Shown: positions 35,009 through 42,769 of the stretch, piece after piece
Layout: every line of letters begins with the position of its first letter
Numbering within the stretch: the stretch's first letter is position 1
Assembly (NCBI GenBank): GCA_035550295.1
Contig: DASZPJ010000028.1
Span: forward strand, 1 to 57,208
Length of the DNA stretch: 57,208 nt
Reading direction: 5' to 3'
Source of the DNA: DASZPJ01 sp035550295
GTDB lineage: Bacteria > Patescibacteriota > Saccharimonadia > Saccharimonadales > UBA4665
The notes under the pieces: model-generated
What the model saw: only the letters and a program-made list of their open reading frames with translations
Told to the model about the DNA's origin: nothing
Database searches by the model: none
Program-made: the position numbers and the translations under genes

Positions 35009-35098
35009 CGGAGAGAGAGGGATTCGAACCCTCGCGGGAGATTGCTCCCCCCTATCGATTTAGCAAACCGACCCCTTCAGCCTCTTGGGTACCTCTCC
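35009..35098 (-). tRNA. tRNA-Ser (anticodon GCT)
   Basis: Class II tRNA of about 90 bases. Acceptor stem GGAGAGG/TCTCTCC, T-loop GGGTTCGAATCCC, anticodon loop with GCT (TTTGCTAAA) and a long variable arm. CCA is encoded (35006-35008). A hairpin terminator follows. Confidence 0.9.
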
Positions 35099-35139
35099 GT
35101 ATCTGGCTGATTTGTTCCGCTATTGTAGCACGCGCATGG

Positions 35140-35226
35140 CGGAAGGGGTGGGATTCGAACCCACGGTACCATTGCTGGCACGACGGTTTTCAAGACCGTT
35201 TCCTTCGACCGCTCGGACACCCTTCC
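35140..35226 (-). tRNA. tRNA-Ser (anticodon TGA)
   Basis: Class II tRNA of 87 bases. Acceptor GGAAGGG/CCCTTCC, anticodon loop CTTGAAA with TGA, long variable arm, T-loop GGGTTCGAATCCC. CCA is encoded (35137-35139). Confidence 0.92.
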
Positions 35227-35319
35227 ACGCTATGCTACGATTGCAAGAACAGGGGTGATTATAGCAGTTATCAGGGAAGATCTCAATCCACCGTTCTTTT
35301 AGTTGACCAGGCCGTACGC

Positions 35320-35325
35320 TACAAT
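35320..35325 (+). promoter_or_regulatory. -10 box (TACAAT), leaderless spacing
   Basis: TACAAT lies six bases before the ATG at 35332. No ribosome-binding site is seen. Confidence 0.5.
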
Positions 35326-35331
35326 ACTCTT

Positions 35332-35889
35332 ATGCTTGAGGAAGAAAAACCGGATTCGCAGGTTGAAGACGCTGAAGCGAACTTCGCGCCGGACATGATT
35401 GGCGAAGATGACGATACGATTGAGACCGAGCAAGACTCAATCAATTGGGTCGGACCGGAATTTATTGCCAGCGAAAAACCGGGAGGCTGGTATGCCGGCT
35501 TGCTCGTAGTAACGCTGGTTTTTGCTGCCCTGTTATTTTTGCTAACAGGTTCAATTATCACTGTTGCGGCTGTTATCGTCGGTGGGTTGATGGTTGGCGT
35601 TTATGGTGCCCGCGAACCGCGCCAACTGGAGTACCGGCTTGGCGCCAGCAGCCTTAGCGTAGGTAACCGACATTTTTCTTACGAAAACTTCCGCGCCTTC
35701 TCAATTATCAAAGACAACGGCATTGCCAGCATCGACTTTATGCCACTGAAACGGTTTTCACCGATCCTAACAGTTTATTTTCACCCTGACGACGAGCAAG
35801 TCATCGCCAAACTGCTTAGCAATCGATTGCCGTACCAAGACCGAAATCCTGATGCTATTGAACGGCTAATGCGCCGGCTTCACTTCTAG
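35332..35889 (+). CDS. Two-helix membrane protein of unknown function
   Basis: A 185-residue protein: an acidic N-terminal tail (about 1-50), two adjacent transmembrane helices at about 54-95 (LLVVTLVFAALLFLLTGSII and ITVAAVIVGGLMVGVYGA), and a cytoplasmic domain of about 90 residues. A longer frame begins at 35005, but that extension is a translation of the tRNA-Ser genes on the other strand. The TACAAT box six bases before ATG 35332 supports this start. It ends before a bidirectional terminator. The overall plan resembles PH-domain-like bacterial membrane proteins, but this is not certain. Confidence 0.7.
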   Translation: MLEEEKPDSQVEDAEANFAPDMIGEDDDTIETEQDSINWVGPEFIASEKPGGWYAGLLVVTLVFAALLFLLTGSIITVAAVIVGGLMVGVYGAREPRQLEYRLGASSLSVGNRHFSYENFRAFSIIKDNGIASIDFMPLKRFSPILTVYFHPDDEQVIAKLLSNRLPYQDRNPDAIERLMRRLHF

Positions 35890-35900
35890 GTTTATCAAAC

Positions 35901-35933
35901 AAAACCGCCCGACTTACATCTGCGGGCGGTTTT
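35901..35933. terminator. Bidirectional terminator
   Basis: Stem AAAACCGCCCG/CGGGCGGTTTT with an 11-base loop lies between two convergent genes. Confidence 0.85.
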
Positions 35934-35955
35934 GGTCACCGGTGGACTATTCGGG

Positions 35956-36084
35956 TTAGCTACGCTCAGCGCGTTCCTTGCGGTTAAGTTTGCGCTCCAT
36001 GCGGCTGATAAAGTCGTGCTTGGCGTGCTTGGCGTCCCATTTTTCAAATTCTTCCATTAAGGCGTCTGCTTCGTCACTGGACAT
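35956..36084 (-). CDS. Small charged protein (42 residues)
   Basis: A short open frame, MSSDEADALMEEFEKWDAKH and on to a basic end (RKERAERS). A strong GGAGGG ribosome-binding site lies five to six bases before the ATG and a terminator follows, which makes it a credible gene. It is predicted to be one amphipathic helix, acidic at the N-terminus and basic at the C-terminus. Function unknown. Confidence 0.6.
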   Translation of the reverse strand: MSSDEADALMEEFEKWDAKHAKHDFISRMERKLNRKERAERS

Positions 36085-36179
36085 CGTGCCCTCCTTTTAG
36101 TTTTACAAAGCATATTATTGACCCGAATGCTTATGCTGAGCTGTAAACTTTTTAACTTGTTTATGGTTCAATAGTCGGT

Positions 36180-37049
36180 ATGAACAGTTTCGAAAAAGCC
36201 TGGCATGGCTTTGATGCCTGGCAACAAAAAAGAAAAAGCGTTGGATTTATTGTAGCCGTCATCAAAAAATACTCGGACGACCAAGCTGGTTACAAAGCTG
36301 CCCTGCTGACGTACTATGGCTTTTTGTCACTGTTTCCGTTGCTGCTGCTTTTGACGACTTTGACCAGTAACTTTTTGGGCAACCATTCAAACGCCAGCAA
36401 TACTATAATCCACGGTATTACCAGCTATTTCCCCCTGTTGGGTAACCAATTGTCGTCGCATGTTCACAGCTTGCATCGCAGCGGCTTGGCTTTGGTTGCC
36501 AGCCTGCTCTTCATTATTTACGGTACGCGCGGTGTGGCTGACGCGTTTCGCCACGGCGTGCAGGACATTTGGGGGATTCCCAAATCTCAACAGACCAATT
36601 GGGCGCAGTCGCTGCTACGGAGTTTTGGCTTGGTGGTAATCGGCGGGCTGGGCTTTTTGCTAGCGGCTGTCATTGCCGGGATTGCCTGGAACGCCGGCCA
36701 CGGGCTGGAATTCAAGGTTTTCTCGATCGTCATAAACTTTATAATTCTGTTCTGGTTATTCCTGTTTTTGATCAACTTCAGCCTGCCCCGACATGTCACG
36801 ATCCACGAGATCCAAGTTGGCGCCATCACGGCAGCCATTGGCTTAGTTCTTCTTCAGACCCTAGGTGGCTACCTGTTGGCGCGCGAATTGAAGAACCTGG
36901 ATGCCTTATATAGCTACTTTGCCGTGGCGCTAGGATTGCTGTTTTGGATATACCTTCAAGCCCAGGTGCTGTTTTATGCCCTGGAAGCTGGTGTAGTCAG
37001 CAACCAGCGGCTTCACCCGAAGTCGTTGATTACCAACCGTGATAGCTAA
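36180..37049 (+). CDS. YihY/UPF0761-family membrane protein
   Basis: Integral membrane protein of 289 residues with six predicted helices. Family features are the N-terminal amphipathic segment DDQAGYKAALLTYYGFLSLF at about 35-54, the TRGVADAFRHGVQDIWGIP loop at about 115-133 and the final helices ALGLLFWIYLQAQVLFYALE. The family was once called ribonuclease BN, which is now regarded as incorrect; its real function is unknown. It is monocistronic, and a possible -10 box stands 6-7 bases before ATG. Confidence 0.88.
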   Translation: MNSFEKAWHGFDAWQQKRKSVGFIVAVIKKYSDDQAGYKAALLTYYGFLSLFPLLLLLTTLTSNFLGNHSNASNTIIHGITSYFPLLGNQLSSHVHSLHRSGLALVASLLFIIYGTRGVADAFRHGVQDIWGIPKSQQTNWAQSLLRSFGLVVIGGLGFLLAAVIAGIAWNAGHGLEFKVFSIVINFIILFWLFLFLINFSLPRHVTIHEIQVGAITAAIGLVLLQTLGGYLLARELKNLDALYSYFAVALGLLFWIYLQAQVLFYALEAGVVSNQRLHPKSLITNRDS

Positions 37050-37050
37050 G

Positions 37051-37125
37051 CTAACTCAGATATTCGCGCCACCACACCCGTGATTCGTCAGTGTTGCGAC
37101 TGCGACGTGTTCGCCTGTCACTCAT
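37051..37125 (-). CDS. Possible micro-protein (24 residues)
   Basis: An arginine-rich peptide, MSDRRTRRSRNTDESRVWWR with a short end (EYLS). It is preceded by a strong GGGAGG site six bases before ATG, which is notable in a region where many genes lack one. Length alone gives no statistical support. Confidence 0.4.
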   Translation of the reverse strand: MSDRRTRRSRNTDESRVWWREYLS

Positions 37126-37204
37126 AAAACCTCCCAAAAGCTCACATGCTTAGCTTACCCGCTTTGGCTGAGAGCTTGCTGTTAATAATCCAACACGTCC
37201 CATA

Positions 37205-37283
37205 TGTCATTCCGAGCGATAGTCGAGGAAACCCGTAGCCAAAGCAAAGGTGAGCGGGATCTCTCGACAAGCTCGAGATGACA
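37205..37283. repeat. Dispersed palindromic element, copy 2
   Basis: A 79-bp element with TGTCAT...ATGACA ends and internal GTAGCCAAAGCAAAGG. It differs from copy 1 (5311-5388) at only a handful of positions. It lies between a small gene and DUF1003. Confidence 0.85.
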
Positions 37284-37292
37284 GGATTAGAG

Positions 37293-37700
37293 CTAGTTTT
37301 TGGTTTTGTCGAGTTCGCTGACTAGTTTTTCGATCAATTTCAACTGTTCTTGGTTGATGGCCATCAGTTCTTCAATCTCTTTTTTGGATTCGACGTTGGT
37401 GTGGTAATCATGCTCGGCCATGGCAGCGCTAATACCGTCGGCACGTTTGGCGGCGATCAACAAAATCGCGCCCTGCAAAGCGGCCAACATCGACAGAAAC
37501 AGGTTGAGCAGAATGAACGGGTACTTATCCCAGTGGTGAAATCCATTGATACTATTGAGCGTCGTCCAGCCCGCCAAAAAAATCAGCGCGCCAAAGACAA
37601 ACCCCCAACTGCCCATGCCATTGCGCATCTTGTCGGCGGCGCGGTCGCCGGCACTCAGGCTAGCTTTGTGTTTTTTGTGCCAGTTCTGGGGCATTTCCAT
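37293..37700 (-). CDS. DUF1003-family membrane protein
   Basis: A 135-residue protein with two helices at about 33-50 and 64-84. The family motif NSINGFHHWDKYPFILLNLF shows the conserved N-x-F-x-x-W-D-x-Y-P-F. The C-terminal 50 residues form a coiled coil (MAINQEQLKLIEKLVSEL). Function is unknown. It lies downstream of, and on the same strand as, an ABC-2 exporter, with an 18-base gap from it. Confidence 0.88.
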   Translation of the reverse strand: MEMPQNWHKKHKASLSAGDRAADKMRNGMGSWGFVFGALIFLAGWTTLNSINGFHHWDKYPFILLNLFLSMLAALQGAILLIAAKRADGISAAMAEHDYHTNVESKKEIEELMAINQEQLKLIEKLVSELDKTKN

Positions 37701-37717
37701 AAGTAGGAGTATATCGC

Positions 37718-38449
37718 TTATTCCTGGCGACGGATAGTGGCGGCGCCCAGGATCAGCGCTAAAACGCCGACCCCGACAACTACCACCAAGTCACGTGTTA
37801 GCTGGCCGGTCCAATTAGCGTGGGCGGTGACCTGCTTCATGGCATCGACGGAGTAAGTCAGCGGCATAACGTCGGCAAACCACTGCAACACTTGTGCCAT
37901 GGAGTCACGCGCCACAAACAACCCGCAGGTCAGTAGCTGCGGGAAGATGAAAGCCGGCATAAATTGGATGGCCTGGAACTCGGTGCTGGCAAAAGCACTG
38001 GTAAACAAGCCAACTGACGTACCTAAGAAAGCCGCGGCCACGGCGCAAGTTAACACCGGTAAAGTGCCGGCCACAACGTTGACGCCCAGCCAGCCGAGCA
38101 TTACCAAGCTGGTGATGCTGGCTTGCACCAGTGCTACCAGTGAAAAAGCCAGCGCATAGCCAAAAATAAAGTCCAGTTTTGACATCGGCATTGCCATCAG
38201 GCGGTCGAGCGTACCATCTCGGCGTTCGCGCAACGTGGCGATCGAAGTCACCAGGAACATCATAATCAGCGGGAAAATTCCCAGTAGCATCGGCGCCAAC
38301 TGGCCAAATAACAGATCATCTTGAAACACATATTTCAGCAAAGTGATCAGCACCGGCGGCACCACGAAAAGCAAGCCCAGCGTCCGGTGGTCGTGGCTGA
38401 GCTGCCGCAGTACGCGTCCAGACGTAGCTAATGTTCGCTGGGCGATCAC
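37718..38449 (-). CDS. ABC-2 type permease
   Basis: Membrane subunit of an exporter, 243 residues with six helices. It shows the ABC-2 pattern FLVTSIATLRERRDGTLDRL at about 66-85, with MPMSKLDFIFGYA next. The start overlaps the stop of the ATPase gene by four bases. The family includes drug and multidrug exporters (DrrB, NodJ); the substrate here is unknown. Confidence 0.88.
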   Translation of the reverse strand: MIAQRTLATSGRVLRQLSHDHRTLGLLFVVPPVLITLLKYVFQDDLLFGQLAPMLLGIFPLIMMFLVTSIATLRERRDGTLDRLMAMPMSKLDFIFGYALAFSLVALVQASITSLVMLGWLGVNVVAGTLPVLTCAVAAAFLGTSVGLFTSAFASTEFQAIQFMPAFIFPQLLTCGLFVARDSMAQVLQWFADVMPLTYSVDAMKQVTAHANWTGQLTRDLVVVVGVGVLALILGAATIRRQE

Positions 38450-39153
38450 GACTTACTCTCCACCAGTTTCAAAAAACTGTCTTCTATGTTGCTGGTCTTG
38501 GTTCGATTTTCCAATTCTTTTGGTGAACCTTGGGCTAGTATTTGACCGTCGCGGATCAGCACCAGTTCGTCACAGCGGCTGGCTTCGTCCATAACATGGC
38601 TACTAACCAATAAGGTGACGCCGGTTTGGGCCAAGTCATGGAACAACTCCCACAGCTGCTTGCGCAATACCGGATCAACTCCAACCGTTGGCTCATCGAG
38701 CACTAATAACTTCGGTGATCCGAGCAGCGCGATAGCTAGTGAAACGCGTGATTTTTGGCCGCCGCTGAGGCTGCCAACCAGTTGGTTTGCTTGTTTTGCC
38801 AAACCAACCTTTGCTAACAACTGATGCACATGGCTAGCCTGACCGTTCATTTTGGCAAAGTAAGCTAGGTTTTGCTGGACAGTCAGGTCGGAGTAAGCTG
38901 CTGGAGTTTGCGGCATATAACCGATTTGCGACCTTAAAGCAGCCGAACCGGCTGGCAATCCCAAAACGTCCAGTGACCCGTGACTCAATTTTTGCCGCCC
39001 AATAACAGATCTAATAAAAGTCGTCTTGCCTGCCCCGGACGGACCAAGCAAACCGATAATTTTGCCAGCCGACAATTCAACCGACACGTTTTTTAAGATT
39101 TCAAAGCCGTCCTTGGTGACACCCAGATTGCTAGCTTTGATCGCAACTTCCAT
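38446..39153 (-). CDS. ABC transporter ATPase (DrrA/NodI-like)
   Basis: ATPase partner of the adjacent ABC-2 permease, 235 residues. Walker A is GPSGAGKTT at about 37-45, Q-loop in IGYMPQTPAAYSDLT, signature LSGGQKSRVSLA at about 129-140, Walker B LLVLDEPTVGVDP at about 149-161. It is the first gene of a short operon with the permease and DUF1003. Confidence 0.93.
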   Translation of the reverse strand: MEVAIKASNLGVTKDGFEILKNVSVELSAGKIIGLLGPSGAGKTTFIRSVIGRQKLSHGSLDVLGLPAGSAALRSQIGYMPQTPAAYSDLTVQQNLAYFAKMNGQASHVHQLLAKVGLAKQANQLVGSLSGGQKSRVSLAIALLGSPKLLVLDEPTVGVDPVLRKQLWELFHDLAQTGVTLLVSSHVMDEASRCDELVLIRDGQILAQGSPKELENRTKTSNIEDSFLKLVESKS

Positions 39154-39168
39154 AACGCTAATGATAAC

Positions 39169-39192
39169 AAAAAGCCTCCGAAGAGGCTTTTT
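39169..39192 (-). terminator. Terminator after tRNA-Arg
   Basis: Stem AAAAAGCCTC/GAGGCTTTTT with a four-base loop lies 15 bases beyond the 3' end of tRNA-Arg, before the ABC ATPase gene. It has A/T runs on both sides and may act bidirectionally. Confidence 0.8.
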
Positions 39193-39207
39193 ACGTTAAC
39201 AAATTGG

Positions 39208-39281
39208 TACACCCGACAGGATTCGAACCTACGACCTTTGGCTCCGCAAGCCAACGCTCTATCCAGCTGAGCTACGGGTGC
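39208..39281 (-). tRNA. tRNA-Arg (anticodon GCG)
   Basis: A 74-base tRNA with acceptor GCACCCG/CGGGTGT, D-arm AGCTCAGCTGGATAGAGCG, anticodon loop TTGCGGA (anticodon GCG, codons CGC/CGU) and T-loop GGTTCGAATCC. CCA is encoded (39205-39207). Most bacteria read these codons with ACG (inosine) rather than GCG. Confidence 0.88.
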
Positions 39282-39359
39282 CCGAGTTTGCGGTAGGTGT
39301 TAGTTTAGCATTTTTCATCTGTAAAATCCAGTGTCTGGTCTGCTAGAATAAGTCGTTAC

Positions 39360-39446
39360 GGAGAGATGACCGAGTGGTTGAAGGTGCTGCTCTCGAAAAG
39401 CAGTGTGCGGGCAACCGTACCGAGGGTTCGAATCCCTCTCTCTCCG
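39360..39446 (+). tRNA. tRNA-Ser (anticodon CGA)
   Basis: Class II tRNA of 87 bases. Acceptor GGAGAGA/TCTCTCC, anticodon loop CTCGAAA with CGA, long variable arm, T-loop GGGTTCGAATCCC. CCA is encoded (39447-39449). A TAGAAT -10 box lies about ten bases upstream. Confidence 0.92.
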
Positions 39447-39456
39447 CCAAAATTTG

Positions 39457-39801
39457 TTATTTTTTATTTTTGAAAGAATGAATTGCATCGGTGATAAGTA
39501 TCGCTACAGCACTACAGGCAGACCAAAGCACCAGATCTTCAATAAAAGCAGTGCTATTTATCGTTTGCCTCTCTGAAATAGTCTTACCATAGCCACGCGA
39601 GCCGTCATTCAAGGCGTCAGATATTTCGTCACCTGTCGCGTAGAATTGCTCAGGAAAACCTGCTCCATACATGACAAAATGACTACCGCATTGGGAGCAA
39701 ACGTCAGGCATTCCAGACACGGTAGACTGCTTAGTGTAGGCTGCGGTTAATAAAGTTATAAATAATCCGCAGAAGACAGCAGCGAACAACCGCTTATACA
39801 T
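39457..39801 (-). CDS. Small membrane protein with CxxC motif
   Basis: A 114-residue protein of unknown function with an N-terminal helix (about 4-22) and a second helix near the C-terminus (about 89-108), enclosing an outer loop of about 65 residues. The loop carries a CSQC motif at about 35-38 that could bind metal or form a disulfide. Convergent with tRNA-Ser(CGA). The hydrophobic N-terminus may be a signal peptide. Confidence 0.6.
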   Translation of the reverse strand: MYKRLFAAVFCGLFITLLTAAYTKQSTVSGMPDVCSQCGSHFVMYGAGFPEQFYATGDEISDALNDGSRGYGKTISERQTINSTAFIEDLVLWSACSAVAILITDAIHSFKNKK

Positions 39802-39822
39802 AGATCTAACTATACCACTAGA

Positions 39823-41115
39823 TTACTGGATCAAACGTGGGGGTTTGCGGGTTTTGGGCTTTGGCTGGCCGCTGTTAGTAGACATTGGTCGCAGGTTGGT
39901 CGGGCGCGGACGGGCAGTTGGTTTTGGAGCCAGGCCATCAATGCTGACTGATCGTTTGGCCGGCGCGAGCTTTGGAACGACAGGTGCTGGTTCTGGTTTT
40001 ACAGCTGGAGCTGAAGATTCATTAGGCTGGCGATTAGGCAATTGTGGCAAGGCTGGCAAACGCAAGCGGCGTTCGCGCGATAATACCAACAGCAAGATCA
40101 AAATGCCGGCAAACAGCACAAAAGCGGCACCAAACCACAGGTCGGGTTTGGTCAGCGAATCAACCGCGCGCTGTACAAAATTCTGCAGGGAATGCTGCAG
40201 CGGGCCACTGGAAGCGTTGTCGGCGCCGCCAAACAAGTGAGTACGCACTTTGTCGTAGTTAATGTGTTTGATGGCGATGTCGGCAACCAGCTTTTTAAGC
40301 AGGAGCAGCACGCCGCTGAGCATAAATATTTCGGCAATCCGCCTTACGCCACGCCGTCGGGTTGTAGCTGAGAAAAAGATCAGCACAGTTAAGACAACTG
40401 AGGAAACAGCCAAGATTAGCGGTAGTTTCTTTGCCCAGGAATAAATTTTGGGCAGGAACGAAACTTTGGTGAAGTAAGGCTGGCTGCTTTCATCGCCGGC
40501 TGTCAGGGTGGCCGGCGTGATCAGCGTGTTGCTCATAAAGTTGCTACCGTTGGCTAGTTGCTGGGTGACCTGGTCAGCTTCGGCATCCACGTTCATGGCT
40601 GCCGGCCGGCAAGTCAGGCTTAGTGGATCTTGGTTGGGGTTCAGTATCTGGCTCAATTGGCCGGTTGTGCAGACGGGCAGGCCTTTCAGATAAGTTTTAA
40701 CGTACTGGCCGACCTGGTTAGCGAACTGCGCCTTGGCGCTGGTCAAGTTGATGTTGAACTGGGGTTTGTCGGTTTTGCCCTGCAGCCAACTATAATTGCC
40801 GTCCAAAAACTCCTGGACATCCGACTGTATCAGCTTGGGCGAAAAGGCACTCTCGGCTGCTTGTTTAACGGCGGCGTCGCTGAGTGAAACCGATCCGCTA
40901 TTGTCTTGTCCGCCAGTTGATTGTTGGGACTGGTTGGTGACGTCGGCGATCCAATGCCCATAGATATCGCTTTGTTGCAGCCAGCTTTCCACCCGGTCAG
41001 GCTTTGAAAGGTTAAGGTTAAAGCTCACGGCCGTCACAACCGCCATCAGGCAGATGAACAAAAGTACCGACAGCAAAGATGTGAGGATACGGCGCAGCCA
41101 AATCATGAGAACCAT
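39823..41115 (-). CDS. Membrane protein with large extracytoplasmic domain
   Basis: A 430-residue protein: an N-terminal helix (about 4-30, RRILTSLLSVLLFICLMAVV), an extracytoplasmic domain of about 190 residues, two or three helices between about 225 and 350, and a basic, Pro-rich cytoplasmic tail of about 75 residues. The open frame extends upstream to 41295, but that part overlaps the divergent HIT gene; the ATG at 41115 (or 41106) gives the sensible N-terminus. The function is unknown. Confidence 0.7.
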   Translation of the reverse strand: MVLMIWLRRILTSLLSVLLFICLMAVVTAVSFNLNLSKPDRVESWLQQSDIYGHWIADVTNQSQQSTGGQDNSGSVSLSDAAVKQAAESAFSPKLIQSDVQEFLDGNYSWLQGKTDKPQFNINLTSAKAQFANQVGQYVKTYLKGLPVCTTGQLSQILNPNQDPLSLTCRPAAMNVDAEADQVTQQLANGSNFMSNTLITPATLTAGDESSQPYFTKVSFLPKIYSWAKKLPLILAVSSVVLTVLIFFSATTRRRGVRRIAEIFMLSGVLLLLKKLVADIAIKHINYDKVRTHLFGGADNASSGPLQHSLQNFVQRAVDSLTKPDLWFGAAFVLFAGILILLLVLSRERRLRLPALPQLPNRQPNESSAPAVKPEPAPVVPKLAPAKRSVSIDGLAPKPTARPRPTNLRPMSTNSGQPKPKTRKPPRLIQ

Positions 41116-41181
41116 TGTAGCCGAAGCGCTGGAATTTTTATAATCAAACCGGCTCGCCGGCAGCGCTATACTATATAGATT

Positions 41182-41574
41182 ATGGAAGACAGCATTTTTA
41201 CCAAAATCGTAAAGGGCGAGATTCCCTGCCACAAAATTTACGAAGACGCCCTGACGCTGGCATTTTTGGATATTCACCCAAAAACACCTGGCCACACACT
41301 AGTAATCCCCAAGCAGCAAGTCGAATTTGTTTGGGAGCTGGACGACCGAACCTACCAGGCGGTAATGACGACGGCTAAAAAAGTAGCTGAGCGGATCAAA
41401 CAAGTTACCGGCCAGCCATATGTCGGTGAAATGGTGTTTGGCATGGATGTGCCGCATGCCCATGTGCATGTCTTCCCTTTTGCAACCAGCGATGAATTTG
41501 CCCGCAAACCGGATATGACCGCCGAACCGGACCACGATGCCTTGGCCGCAATGGCCGAAAAGCTGGCGTTTTAG
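41182..41574 (+). CDS. HIT-family nucleotide hydrolase
   Basis: Histidine-triad protein of 130 residues that hydrolyses adenosine phosphoramidates or dinucleoside polyphosphates. The N-terminal signature is SIFTKIVKGEIPCHKIYED and the catalytic triad is PHAHVHVFP at about 92-100. A TATACT box ends nine bases before the ATG and no clear ribosome-binding site is present. Confidence 0.95.
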   Translation: MEDSIFTKIVKGEIPCHKIYEDALTLAFLDIHPKTPGHTLVIPKQQVEFVWELDDRTYQAVMTTAKKVAERIKQVTGQPYVGEMVFGMDVPHAHVHVFPFATSDEFARKPDMTAEPDHDALAAMAEKLAF

Positions 41575-41584
41575 AGTTTTACGG

Positions 41585-41590
41585 TACAAT
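41585..41590 (+). promoter_or_regulatory. -10 box (TACAAT), leaderless spacing
   Basis: TACAAT lies six bases before the ATG at 41597, just after the HIT stop codon. Confidence 0.5.
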
Positions 41591-41596
41591 AGCTGA

Positions 41597-41776
41597 ATGG
41601 ATTGGCTCGTAGCTTTAGCTTTTGCCGCTGGCGCCGCCGGATTTGCCTACAGCAAACTTGGCCGGCACGTTGGCTATGGCAACCAGCAAAACGTTTGGAC
41701 GATTGTTGGCGTGGTTTTTGTTCTGACTTGGTTGATCTTCCTGACTATCCTTAAGTTTTTCGTTCCACACAACTAG
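41597..41776 (+). CDS. Small membrane protein (59 residues)
   Basis: A short open frame starting MDWLVALAFAAGAAGFAYSK. It has two hydrophobic segments (about 3-17 and 34-55, WTIVGVVFVLTWLIFLTILK) with a short polar loop. A TACAAT box six bases before ATG supports it as an independent gene. Function unknown. Confidence 0.65.
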   Translation: MDWLVALAFAAGAAGFAYSKLGRHVGYGNQQNVWTIVGVVFVLTWLIFLTILKFFVPHN

Positions 41777-41823
41777 CCGTTTGTTGCCACCAGCTTGGTT
41801 TTTACCAATTCGATTGGTAATAT

Positions 41824-42678
41824 ATGGCTATGGATGAGAAGGGGTTGGGCAAACGTTTGCAAGAGGCGCGGCAGGCGGCTGGGTTGACCCAGCAGCAGCT
41901 ATGCCAAAAAGCCAACCTCAGCTTTTCGACCCTTACAAAGATCGAACGTGGGGCCATTAAGTCACCTTCGATTTTCACAGTTCAAGCAATCGCCATGGCG
42001 TTGGAAACCGGCTTGGATGCCCTGATGGGAATGGCCGCAACACCTGTTGCTGGCCGCAATTTATTACAGACCAAAAGTGGCGTACGTTTTGTTTATTTTG
42101 ACGTTAACGGCTGTTTGGTGCGCTTTTACCAGCGGGCATTTGCCCGGATCGCCGAAGAGACTGGCAGCACGGCTGACACCGTGGAAACCGCCCACTGGCA
42201 CTACACTGACGATGCTTGCCGTGGCGTCATGACGTTGGATGATTTCAATGTTGCCATGGCCAAGCGTTTAGGGGTTGAGTCAATTGACTGGGCGACTTTC
42301 TATCTGGACACGGCCGAAGCTGTGCCCGGTATGCCAGAATTGCTGGCCTGGGCAATTGAACGCTACAAAATTGGCTTGCTGACGAACATTATGCCCGGAC
42401 TTCTTAAAGGGCTGCAGCAACACGGTAAAGTGCCAAGTTTGCCATATGATGCAATCATTAACTCCTCAGAAGTTGGTACGATCAAGCCAGAGCCAAAAAT
42501 TTTTGAGATTGCTGAAAGAGAAGCCGGTGTGCCGCCGGAGCAAATTCTGTTAGTCGATGACACCCAAGGTAACCTCAAGGTCGCTGAAGCCCGCGGCTGG
42601 AAAGTACTGTGGTTCGACTACGCCCGACCGGAAGAATCTGTCGAAAACATCCGCGCCGCCCTGGAACCCGCCAACTAG
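41824..42678 (+). CDS. XRE-type HTH domain fused to HAD-superfamily hydrolase
   Basis: A 284-residue two-domain protein. Residues about 8-65 are an XRE/Cro-type helix-turn-helix (GLTQQQLCQKANLSFSTLTK). Residues about 88-275 are a HAD hydrolase: motif I FDVNG at 92-96, motif II with TN near 187, KPEP (motif III Lys) and motif IV LLVDDTQGN. Motif I has the nucleophile Asp93 but Asn at position 95, where most phosphatases have Asp. The fusion suggests a transcription factor that senses a phosphorylated metabolite. An alternative start is ATG 41830. Confidence 0.85.
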   Translation: MAMDEKGLGKRLQEARQAAGLTQQQLCQKANLSFSTLTKIERGAIKSPSIFTVQAIAMALETGLDALMGMAATPVAGRNLLQTKSGVRFVYFDVNGCLVRFYQRAFARIAEETGSTADTVETAHWHYTDDACRGVMTLDDFNVAMAKRLGVESIDWATFYLDTAEAVPGMPELLAWAIERYKIGLLTNIMPGLLKGLQQHGKVPSLPYDAIINSSEVGTIKPEPKIFEIAEREAGVPPEQILLVDDTQGNLKVAEARGWKVLWFDYARPEESVENIRAALEPAN

Positions 42679-42687
42679 ATTTTCTCC

Positions 42688-42716
42688 TGTCATCCCAGCG
42701 CAGGCTGGGATCCAAT
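42688..42716. repeat. Left 29-bp inverted repeat of GIY-YIG unit
   Basis: Perfect inverted match of 43060-43088. It begins TGTCATCCCAGC and ends GGCTGGGATCCAAT. The repeat is itself a hairpin (ATCCCAGC/GCTGGGAT, 4-base loop). Confidence 0.92.
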
Positions 42717-42757
42717 AGATTATTACTCCACTTAACTATTGTTTAATAACTGGTTGT

Positions 42758-42763
42758 TAGACT
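42758..42763 (+). promoter_or_regulatory. -10 box (TAGACT) of GIY-YIG gene
   Basis: TAGACT lies six bases before the ATG, as for other genes here without a ribosome-binding site. Confidence 0.45.
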
Positions 42764-42769
42764 TAAATA

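Noticed and set aside
35005..35331. N-terminal extension of the membrane-protein frame (AEREGFEPS, WDSNPRYHCW type text)
   Set aside because: This is the reverse translation of the two tRNA-Ser genes, a known annotation artefact. The real start is ATG 35332.
41116..41295. Upstream extension of the membrane protein gene at 39823
   Set aside because: It overlaps the start of the divergent HIT gene and its promoter, and lacks the hydrophobic N-terminus that begins at 41115 or 41106.
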